A stretch of DNA of 19,837 nt from UBA10449 sp005883585. Lineage in GTDB: Bacteria; Chloroflexota; Dormibacteria; Dormibacterales; Dormibacteraceae. The notes beneath the pieces are model-generated. The model was given only the letters and a program-made list of their open reading frames with translations. It ran no database searches and was not told the origin of the DNA. This document shows, one piece after another, positions 1 to 5,745 of this stretch. Location: NCBI GenBank assembly GCA_005883585.1, contig VBFD01000083.1, positions 1-19,837 on the forward strand, given 5' to 3'. How positions within the stretch are numbered: the first letter of the stretch is position 1; each line of letters opens with the position of its first letter. Position numbers and translations under genes: made by a program.

Positions 1-184
1 GCCTGCCGGCGTGCGCTGGTTCGCTGCGAACCAGCCGTTCACCCCGGTGGTGGATTCCCTGCGCGCGCTGCTCAGCGGCGCGCCGGTCGGCAACACCCCG
101 TTTGTGGCTCTAGCCTGGTGCGCGGCGATCGCGCTGGTCTCCTACCTCTGGGCCCAGGCCGCGTTCCGCCGGGGCACCCAGTGA
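1..184 (+). CDS. ABC-2 type transporter permease, C-terminal fragment (DrrB-like)
   Basis: This is the last 60 codons of a gene that starts outside the window; the frame begins at base 2 and ends with TGA at 182-184. The fragment reads as a loop containing Ala-Asn-Gln-Pro-Phe-Thr-Pro-Val-Val, then a helix with Leu-Arg-Ala-Leu-Leu and a Gly-x-Pro, and finally one hydrophobic segment (residues about 36-52) with a basic tail ending in RRGTQ. The QPfTPVVdslRaLL..G pattern followed by a last membrane helix is typical of the C-terminus of daunorubicin-resistance-type (DrrB) ABC-2 permeases, which form the membrane part of drug or lipid exporters. A MerR regulator follows directly and may be co-transcribed with it. 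The family call rests on a short fragment, so the substrate cannot be told. Confidence 0.7.
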   Translation, partial: PAGVRWFAANQPFTPVVDSLRALLSGAPVGNTPFVALAWCAAIALVSYLWAQAAFRRGTQ

Positions 185-192
185 CAGGACGC

Positions 193-924
193 ATGATCAC
201 GATCGGCCAGCTCGCCGCCTATGCGGGCGTGACGATCAAAGCCGTCCGCCACTACCACAAGCGGGGCCTGCTCGAGGAGCCGCCGCGTGACTCGTCAGGC
301 TACCGGCGCTACGGCGCCCAGCACGCCATCGACCTGGTCAAGATCAAAACGCTCGCCGAAGCCGGTGTGCCGCTGGTCCGCATCAAGGAGCTGCTGTCCG
401 CCGACCCCAACCGATTCGCGGCCGCGATCACCGAAATCGACCGCAACCTGCAGGAACGGGCCAAGGAGCTCCGCCGCACCCGCGAGCGCATCGCCCGCCT
501 CAGCGCCGGCGACCGGTTGTTCGTCTCACAAGACGTCGCGGACTACCTAGAGCGGCTGTCCGAGCTCGGCGTGAGCCAGCGAACCGTGCAGTCGGAGCGC
601 GACGGCTGGATCCTGATGCAGTCGGCCTCACCGAAGCAAGCCGCCATCTGGTTCGCCGACAAGATCGACGCCATGGGCGACCCGGAGTTTCGTGCCATTT
701 ACCTCGAGTACGACGCGGCGTTCGACTGGTCCCCGGACGACCGGCGACTCAACGCGCTGGCCGTTCGCACCGAGCGGTGGTTCGCCAAGCGTCACAGCGG
801 GCGTAAGGGCGAAGAGCGGTCTGTCTTTGACCCGACCATCGCGCAGCTGGTCGCGACATCGGTCGGCGTGTCGTCGCCGGCCTGGGACCGGCTCGGCGAG
901 CTCGGCAAGGAGCGCAAGAGGTGA
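193..924 (+). CDS. MerR family transcriptional regulator
   Basis: A 243-residue DNA-binding regulator. Residues 1-70 form the MerR winged helix-turn-helix: ITIGQLAAYAGVTIKAVRHYH, then GLLEEPPRDSSGYRRY. A long coiled-coil helix follows (about 85-115, rich in Glu, Arg and Leu), then a C-terminal region of about 120 residues without the Cys residues of metal-sensing MerR proteins. It is therefore more likely a drug or small-molecule sensor of the type often paired with efflux pumps. The ATG at 193 was chosen because the protein starts MITIGQLA, the usual MerR beginning. A GTG at 181 would overlap the upstream stop and add four residues. It lies 8 bp after the ABC permease gene and may regulate it (inference from context). 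It ends 7 bp from the convergent MarR gene. Confidence 0.88.
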   Translation: MITIGQLAAYAGVTIKAVRHYHKRGLLEEPPRDSSGYRRYGAQHAIDLVKIKTLAEAGVPLVRIKELLSADPNRFAAAITEIDRNLQERAKELRRTRERIARLSAGDRLFVSQDVADYLERLSELGVSQRTVQSERDGWILMQSASPKQAAIWFADKIDAMGDPEFRAIYLEYDAAFDWSPDDRRLNALAVRTERWFAKRHSGRKGEERSVFDPTIAQLVATSVGVSSPAWDRLGELGKERKR

Positions 925-931
925 CGAGCTC

Positions 932-1432
932 TTAGCCGAAGCCACAGTCGAGGGTGACCTTGTCCAGGGCGCTTTCAAGCGCGGTGAGCTCCTTATTGTC
1001 CAGCTTCGCGACGAACAGATCCGAGACACCGCGCAGATGGACGGGGGCGGTTTCGGTCAGGCGACCCAGGCCCGCGTCGGTCAGCGCGACGACGACCTTA
1101 CGGGCGTCGCCCTCGACAGCCGCGCGTCGCACCAGGCCTTCATGAACCAGGCGGTCGACCCGGCGGGTCATGCCCGAGCGTGAGATGAGCGCGCGGTCGG
1201 CGAGCTCCGTCATTCGCAGCGAACCACCGGCCTCCGCCAGCTGGGCGAGAACGTCGAAATCAGCCAGGGCGAGACCAGTCTTCGTTTCGAGATCGGTCTC
1301 GAGCTGGCGCATGAGCGAGGCGTGCGACCGCAGCAACGCGCGCCAAGCGCCCAATCCGCGCCGGCCCGGCAGCTCACGCGCCACCAGCCGGTCGAGGACG
1401 CCGGCCACATCAGGTTTGGAACGTACTTGCAT
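932..1432 (-). CDS. MarR family transcriptional regulator
   Basis: A winged-helix regulator of 166 residues. The centre carries the MarR fold: a dimerisation helix region, then LADFDVLAQLAEAGGSLRMTELADRALISRSGMTRRVDRLVHEGLVRR (recognition helix around SRSGMTRRVDRL), and a wing with the typical Glu-Gly-Asp-Ala-Arg (EGDARKVVVALTDAG). MarR proteins bind palindromic DNA as dimers and release it when a phenolic or oxidant ligand binds. The ATG at 1432 was preferred over a TTG at 1438. A TTGCA-TG-TGCAA palindrome lies exactly over this start, which suggests self-repression. The gene follows the small protein gene at 1461-1673 on the same strand after a 28-bp gap. No effector can be read from the sequence. 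Confidence 0.9.
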   Translation of the reverse strand: MQVRSKPDVAGVLDRLVARELPGRRGLGAWRALLRSHASLMRQLETDLETKTGLALADFDVLAQLAEAGGSLRMTELADRALISRSGMTRRVDRLVHEGLVRRAAVEGDARKVVVALTDAGLGRLTETAPVHLRGVSDLFVAKLDNKELTALESALDKVTLDCGFG

Positions 1433-1438
1433 GTGCAA
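1427..1438. promoter_or_regulatory. Probable MarR operator (autoregulatory palindrome)
   Basis: Two 5-bp arms, TTGCA and TGCAA, are separated by TG and overlap the start codon of the MarR gene. A second, wider pair, CGTAC (1422-1426) and GTACG (1446-1450), flanks it. TTGCA-N2-TGCAA resembles palindromes bound by MarR proteins. The position over the gene's own start suggests autorepression, which is inference. Confidence 0.5.
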
Positions 1439-1460
1439 ACGGATCGTACGTCGACTGAGC

Positions 1461-1673
1461 TTAAGAAACCTCCGGGACGTTCAGCGAGTCGAAAGTGGCC
1501 TTGTTGACGAACTTGAACATGCGCAGGGGCTTGCCGTCGACGTCGACGTCCGCCACCACGGCGTAGCGCTCCTGGCGCGTGCCTCGTGATGTCGTGCGGA
1601 CGCTGCGCCGCTTCTTGATCTCAGAATCCGGGACCTCGACCTTTGCCTTCGTCTTCAGGTTGTAGAACTGCAT
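1461..1673 (-). CDS. Small conserved hypothetical protein (70 aa)
   Basis: A 70-residue soluble basic protein that starts MQFYNLKTKAKVEVPDSEI and ends with a Phe-Val-Asn-Lys motif. The middle is rich in Lys, Arg and Thr (KKRRSVRTTSRGTRQERY) and is followed by predicted beta strands (YAVVADVDVDGKPLRMFKFV). It has no signal peptide and no membrane segment. The start is well supported by a near-perfect AAGGAGG ribosome site with about 5 nt spacing before the ATG at 1673. This is one of the best ribosome sites in the window, so the protein is probably well expressed. The MarR gene follows 28 bp downstream on the same strand. I do not recognise a function. The basic stretch could suggest nucleic acid or ribosome contact, but this is only a guess. 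Confidence 0.75.
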   Translation of the reverse strand: MQFYNLKTKAKVEVPDSEIKKRRSVRTTSRGTRQERYAVVADVDVDGKPLRMFKFVNKATFDSLNVPEVS

Positions 1674-1789
1674 AACGCCTCCTTGCGTGAGATCGACCTC
1701 AATTCGACCACAAGGTTAGGGTAGCCCGCAAAGCTCGACTCTAAAGTATTGCCTTTACGCCGGCGCCTCCTTAGGCTTGCGGCGACGTG

Positions 1790-3904
1790 ATGGGCCGCCT
1801 ACGAGCAGTTTCCGTTGCCGGCTGCGCTCTGCTGGCGATGGGCATCCTGGGCGCGGTCCCGGCCGGCGCCGCGAACGTTCTCAACGTGCCAGGCACTTAC
1901 CCGACCATCCAGGCTGCGATCGATGTTTCCACCAACGGCGACACGGTCATGGTCGCGCCCGGCACCTACTTCGAGAACATCGATTTCAAGGGCAAGCTCA
2001 TCACCGTCCAGAGCGCGCAGGGCCCGAGCGCGACCACGATCGACGGCGGCAACCTCGCGCCAGTGGTCAACTTCTCCACCGCGGAGACCACGGCCGCGGT
2101 CCTGCAGGGTTTCACTCTCCAGCACGGCAACGCGACCGGCGCCTTCGCCTATGAAGGCGCGGGAGTCCACATCAGCGGCGCCTCACCGACGGTCGCCGGC
2201 AACAACATCGTCGCGAACACGTCGTGTGCCAACGGCGTTGGCATCTCGGTCGCGTTTGCGTCTCCCGTCATCCGAGACAACGCGATCGACGGCAACACGA
2301 AACAGCCGGGCTGCAGCGGCCAGAACGGCGGCGGCATATACGTCAGGGGCGCATCGAGCGCGCAGATCATCCATAACTCGATCTTCAACAACACGACCGA
2401 CTACGGTGGCGGCATCAGCCTCTTCGCGGCTGGGACCCCGACCTTGCTCAACAACACGATCAGCGGCAACGGCGCCGAATACGCTGGTGGCGGCATCTAC
2501 GCCGTCAACCAGTCGGACGCCAACATCATCCAGAACCTGATCACTGGCAACCGGTCGCCCGTCAGCGGGGCCGGCCTCTACATCAGTCCGCCATCTGGCA
2601 CGCGGGGCGCACTCCTCGTCAGCAACACCATCGCCGGCAACTTTGGCGGGGACTCGGGCGTATTCCTGGGCGGCTTTGACGCCCAGGTCCAGCTGTTCAA
2701 TAACATCGTCGCCGCCGCCACGTCGCCTCAGCCTGCCGTCCTCTGCGACACGACCTACTCATCGACCCCTCCGGTCTTCGACCACAATGACCTCTTCAAC
2801 TCAGCCGGGCCGGCCACGCAGGGAAGCTGCTCGGTGGTGGTCGGCACCTCGGGCAACATATCCGCCGATCCCAAGTTCGCCTCGACCGGTGATTGCCACC
2901 TGCAGTCGAGCTCGCCGGCGGTCGATGCCGGCAACAGCGGCGCTCCCTCTCTGCCTTCCACAGACCTCGACGGAAAGCCTCGCATCTCGGGCGTCGCCGT
3001 CGACCAGGGCGCTTATGAGTTCCAGCAACCCCTCGTCGTAATGATGAGCTCGGTGTCCGGCGCCGTCGAAGGCGCTGGCTTTTCTGCCGTGGTGGCCCAC
3101 TTATCCGGCGGCGCCGGTCCTTACACGGCAACCATCGCCTGGGGTGATGGGCAGACGAGCCCGGGGAGCATCAGCATCCCCAACGCCAACTCGGTGAGCG
3201 GCAGCCACGCATATTCGGAGGAAGGCGCTTACACCCTCGCGGTAACCGTTACCGACTCCACGAGCGCAACCGCAAGCGGCAGCACCTCGACCAGTGCGGC
3301 CGATGCGGCGCTCACAGTCACAGCGGCTTCAATCAGCGCGGTGGAGGGCGCCGGCGTCAGCGGCACGGTCGCCTCTTTCACGGACGCCGACCCGACCGCG
3401 GCTGTCTCCGACTACGGCGCCAACATCAACTGGGGCGACCAGACGAGCTCGGCCGGCACCGTCACAGCAAATGGGAGCGGCGGCTTCGTTGTCAGCGGCA
3501 GCCACGTTTACGCGGAGGAAGGCACCTACACCGTGACCGTGACGGTCACAGACGCCGGAGGCGCAAGCGCCAGCGGGACGTCTTCGGCAAGCGTGGCCGA
3601 CGCCGCGATAGCGCTCACCGGAGCCCCCAGGTTCAATGAGCACCACAAGACCAACTTCACCGCCACCGTCGCGACGCTGACCGACACGGACCCCGGCGGA
3701 GTCACTACCGACTACACGGGCCAGATCGCCTGGGGCGACGGCACGGCGTCAGCCTGCCCCAGCTCCTCGTGCACCATCACGGTGCGCCCTTCGGGCGGCT
3801 TCACGGTCATCGGCTCGCACAACTACCAGGTGCCGATCCCGATGGCAAAAGCGATGTACGGCGGCTCGAGGACGGTGGTCAGGTACGCGAAGTTCATGCC
3901 GTAA
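1790..3904 (+). CDS. Secreted right-handed beta-helix protein with PKD repeats, 3' end lost
   Basis: An exported surface or secreted protein. Residues 1-28 are a signal peptide (MGRLRAVSVAGCALLAMGIL..., Ala-x-Ala cut near AGAA). Residues about 30-410 form a parallel beta-helix with many Asn-rich turns (NNTISGN, NLITGN), closing with the DLDGKPRISGVAVDQGAYEFQ type ending. Two full PKD domains follow (about 416-500 and 507-605, each with WGDG or WGDQ and a SHAYSEEG- or SHVYAEEG-like turn), then a third that stops at GSHNYQ (residue 680). The last 25 codons are antisense to the CorA gene and do not resemble PKD. The natural C-terminus is therefore missing and the TAA at 3902-3904 is incidental. 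A GTG at 1787 is an alternative start. The role may be polysaccharide binding or adhesion; no catalytic residues could be assigned. Confidence 0.8.
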   Translation: MGRLRAVSVAGCALLAMGILGAVPAGAANVLNVPGTYPTIQAAIDVSTNGDTVMVAPGTYFENIDFKGKLITVQSAQGPSATTIDGGNLAPVVNFSTAETTAAVLQGFTLQHGNATGAFAYEGAGVHISGASPTVAGNNIVANTSCANGVGISVAFASPVIRDNAIDGNTKQPGCSGQNGGGIYVRGASSAQIIHNSIFNNTTDYGGGISLFAAGTPTLLNNTISGNGAEYAGGGIYAVNQSDANIIQNLITGNRSPVSGAGLYISPPSGTRGALLVSNTIAGNFGGDSGVFLGGFDAQVQLFNNIVAAATSPQPAVLCDTTYSSTPPVFDHNDLFNSAGPATQGSCSVVVGTSGNISADPKFASTGDCHLQSSSPAVDAGNSGAPSLPSTDLDGKPRISGVAVDQGAYEFQQPLVVMMSSVSGAVEGAGFSAVVAHLSGGAGPYTATIAWGDGQTSPGSISIPNANSVSGSHAYSEEGAYTLAVTVTDSTSATASGSTSTSAADAALTVTAASISAVEGAGVSGTVASFTDADPTAAVSDYGANINWGDQTSSAGTVTANGSGGFVVSGSHVYAEEGTYTVTVTVTDAGGASASGTSSASVADAAIALTGAPRFNEHHKTNFTATVATLTDTDPGGVTTDYTGQIAWGDGTASACPSSSCTITVRPSGGFTVIGSHNYQVPIPMAKAMYGGSRTVVRYAKFMP
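3194..3530 (+). repeat. Direct DNA repeat within PKD domains
   Basis: The segment at 3194-3233 (gtgagcggcagccac then a tattc-ggaggaaggc run) recurs with a few changes at 3491-3530 (gtcagcggcagccac then cggaggaaggc). A third, more diverged copy begins near 3806 and is cut off. These are the repeated turn and last strand of successive PKD domains. Such repeats can promote unequal recombination or assembly joins, relevant to the break at about 3830. Confidence 0.6.
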
Positions 3905-4734
3905 AAGCCGGTCAGGAAGCTCAAGGGCAAGAACAGGCTCGCGATCACGGTCAGGGCCTTGGTCGTCGTATTGAGGCGGTTCGAGACGGTCGACAGATAG
4001 ACATCCATCGCGCTCGTCAGCAGGTCGCGAAGTGAGTCGACGGTTTCGTACTGGCGGACGATGTGGTCGTACACGTCGCGGTAGTAGAGCGTCATGTCCT
4101 GCTGCTGGAGGTGAATGCCGTGAGTGACCAACTTCTGGAAAACGTCCCGCTGCGCGCCCAGGAAGCGGCGCAGGTCGATCACCGAATGCTTCAGGTGATA
4201 GATGCGGTCGAGTGAGCCCGGTGCGGCCTTCTCGATGATGTCGTCCTCCATCTGGTCGACGGTGTCATCGACACGCTCGAGAACCGGAAAGGTGGCGTCC
4301 ACGATGGCGTCCACGACCAGGTACGTGAGAAAGGACGGCTGCCCCTTGGTCAAGTCCGGGCTCTTGGCGATACGTTCCTTCAGAACCGCGAGCGCGGGAG
4401 CCGGATCCTGGTGGACGCTGACCAGGAAGGTCGGCCCGACGAACAGGTGGTGCTCACGGTATGCGGGCTCGTCCTGCACCCAGTCGGCCTGGAAGATGAC
4501 AGCGAAGTTGTAGTCGGGGTACTCGTCGATCTTCGGGCGCTGGTTCTGATGCTGGATGTCCTCGATCGTCAGCGGGTGAAACTTGAAGGTCTGTTCCAGG
4601 AGCTTGTAGTCGTCGGCATCTGGATTCTCGATGTCCAGCCAGAAGCCATCTTTGTGAGCGTTGATGAAACAACGGCCGATCGAGGCGTCTTCGGTGTCAT
4701 CGACTTTTCCGGTGGTCGTCAGCAGGGTCCTCAT
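3823..4734 (-). CDS. corA: Magnesium/cobalt transporter CorA, C-terminally truncated
   Basis: CorA forms a pentameric membrane channel for Mg2+ and Co2+. The large N-terminal cytoplasmic domain is intact: FWLDIENPDADDYKLLEQTF, HPLTIEDIQHQNQRPKIDEY, and the long helices ending in the stalk (SVIDLRRFLGAQRDVF, RQYETVDSLRDLLTSAMDVYLS). The first membrane helix (residues 258-277) is followed by the signature YGMNF (GMN at 279-281). The second helix starts at PPYIAFAIGIGT and is cut after about 10 residues by a TAG. The basic C-terminal tail normal for the family is absent. A CorA without its second helix should not form a channel, so it is either a broken gene or the edge of a sequence join. It is divergent from the globin gene with only 25 bp between the starts. 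Confidence 0.85.
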   Translation of the reverse strand: MRTLLTTTGKVDDTEDASIGRCFINAHKDGFWLDIENPDADDYKLLEQTFKFHPLTIEDIQHQNQRPKIDEYPDYNFAVIFQADWVQDEPAYREHHLFVGPTFLVSVHQDPAPALAVLKERIAKSPDLTKGQPSFLTYLVVDAIVDATFPVLERVDDTVDQMEDDIIEKAAPGSLDRIYHLKHSVIDLRRFLGAQRDVFQKLVTHGIHLQQQDMTLYYRDVYDHIVRQYETVDSLRDLLTSAMDVYLSTVSNRLNTTTKALTVIASLFLPLSFLTGFYGMNFAYLTTVLEPPYIAFAIGIGTW

Positions 4735-4759
4735 CGGCTGGCATGCTAAAACTATCGCC

Positions 4760-5206
4760 GTGGCCCGGCCATCGATTTACGAAATCGCCGGCGGCGATGA
4801 GGCGTTCCTGGCGCTGGCGACGGCCTTCCACGAGCGGTGCCTGGCAGACCCCGAGTTGAATCACGTCTTCTCTCACCACTCGAGCCCCGAGCACGTCGAG
4901 AACCTGGCCGCGTACTGGGCGGAAGTCCTGGGAGGTCCCCCGTCCTACTCACGTCTTCATGGCGGCCAGTCGGCGATGCTCGAGATCCATGCTCGTGAGG
5001 GAGGAGAATCCCTCGAACCCAGCTTTGTCGCCTGCTTCATCCAGGCCCTGGACGACGCGCGGCTACCCGATGATCCTGAGTTCCGGGCGAGCATGCGAGC
5101 TTACATCGAGTGGGCGACCAGGGATTTGGTCTCGTACCTGGCGCCGGAGTCGGTGGTCCCGCCTGATATGCCGATGCCACGCTGGTCGTGGAACGGTCAG
5201 GAGTAG
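4760..5206 (+). CDS. Group II truncated hemoglobin
   Basis: A 148-residue two-on-two globin that binds haem and usually O2 or NO. IYEIAGGDEAF is the helix A start, LADPELNHVFS the B-C region, and AAYWAEVLGGPPSYS the helix E region. MLEIHARE carries the proximal His F8 (His77). By alignment from memory to Mycobacterium tuberculosis trHbO, the B10 position, normally Tyr, is His24, and the G8 position, normally Trp, is Phe89; the distal pocket thus looks atypical. The GTG at 4760 gives MARPSIYEIAGG, the normal family start. A TAAAAC box ends about 7 nt before it, so the mRNA may be leaderless. A Pro- and Trp-rich tail (PPDMPMPRWSW) extends the C-terminus. The AhpD-like gene follows 44 bp downstream; both could act against oxidative or nitrosative stress. 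Confidence 0.85.
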   Translation: MARPSIYEIAGGDEAFLALATAFHERCLADPELNHVFSHHSSPEHVENLAAYWAEVLGGPPSYSRLHGGQSAMLEIHAREGGESLEPSFVACFIQALDDARLPDDPEFRASMRAYIEWATRDLVSYLAPESVVPPDMPMPRWSWNGQE

Positions 5207-5250
5207 AACGAGAGCCGACACTTTTCGGGCGTCAGGTCGTTAATAATCTC

Positions 5251-5745
5251 GTGACCCGGATCAAGGTGGTCCAACCGCCGGAGGCCGAAGGGCAGCTGGC
5301 CGAGCTCTATGCGACCGCCAAGGCGCAGAGTCCGATCGGGGTCGTGGCCGAGATCCTCAAGACGATGAGCCTTCGGCCCGATTTCCTGGCCGCCATTCAG
5401 GCCGCTTCGCGCATGCATTTCACGGACGGGGCGCTCACCCGCGCGCAGCACGAGATGATCGCGTCGTATGTCTCCGCCATCAACCGCTGCAGGTATTGAC
5501 TAAGCGCCCACACGTGGTTCCTGCAGTTGCAGGGTCAGGAGTTCGGGCAGGCGGCGGAAGCGCTTCGCAACGGCGACCTCGATGGGGCCGGCCTGGACAG
5601 GCCGGAACGATTGCTGCTCGAGTTCGCCGGCACCATCGCGAAAGCCGCCTACCGAGTCACCGACGAGCAGGTCCAGGGTCTGCGGGATGTTGGCTGGCGC
5701 CAGGCCGGTGTAGTCGACGAAGATCCGGTCGTAGGTCTCTCCTGA
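5251..5745 (+). CDS. AhpD-family peroxidase-like protein with in-frame TGA (candidate selenoprotein, CxxU)
   Basis: A carboxymuconolactone decarboxylase/AhpD fold protein. Read from GTG 5251, the first 82 residues give LTRAQHEMIASYVSAINRCRY. The next codon is TGA (5497-5499), and the same frame goes on as LSAHTWFLQLQG, GDLDGAGLDRPERLLLEFA and YRVTDEQVQGLRDVGW, all normal for the second half of the family. Glu68, Cys80, codon 83 and His87 keep the spacing of Glu118, Cys130, Cys133 and His137 in M. tuberculosis AhpD. The TGA therefore replaces the peroxidatic Cys, as expected for selenocysteine. From about residue 150 the match fails and the DNA becomes antisense to the RnfD-like gene, so the true C-terminus (about 25 residues) is lost. 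If TGA is a plain stop, the product is an 82-residue fragment without the second Cys. No selA, selB, selC or selD is in the window. Confidence 0.7.

Noticed and set aside
1744..1760. A short inverted repeat TAAAG-TATTGC-CTTTA in the spacer before the beta-helix gene
   Set aside because: The 5-bp arms are weak and expected by chance at some rate; no regulator or promoter spacing supports a site.
4202..4749. Plus-strand frames opposite corA (4202-4513 and 4411-4749)
   Set aside because: They lie antisense to a gene with an unambiguous CorA pattern and have no motif of their own.
5188..5250. A longer start for the AhpD-like gene, adding 21 residues before GTG 5251
   Set aside because: The extra residues overlap the end of the globin gene and do not resemble the family; GTG 5251 gives the normal VTRIKVVQPPEA start.
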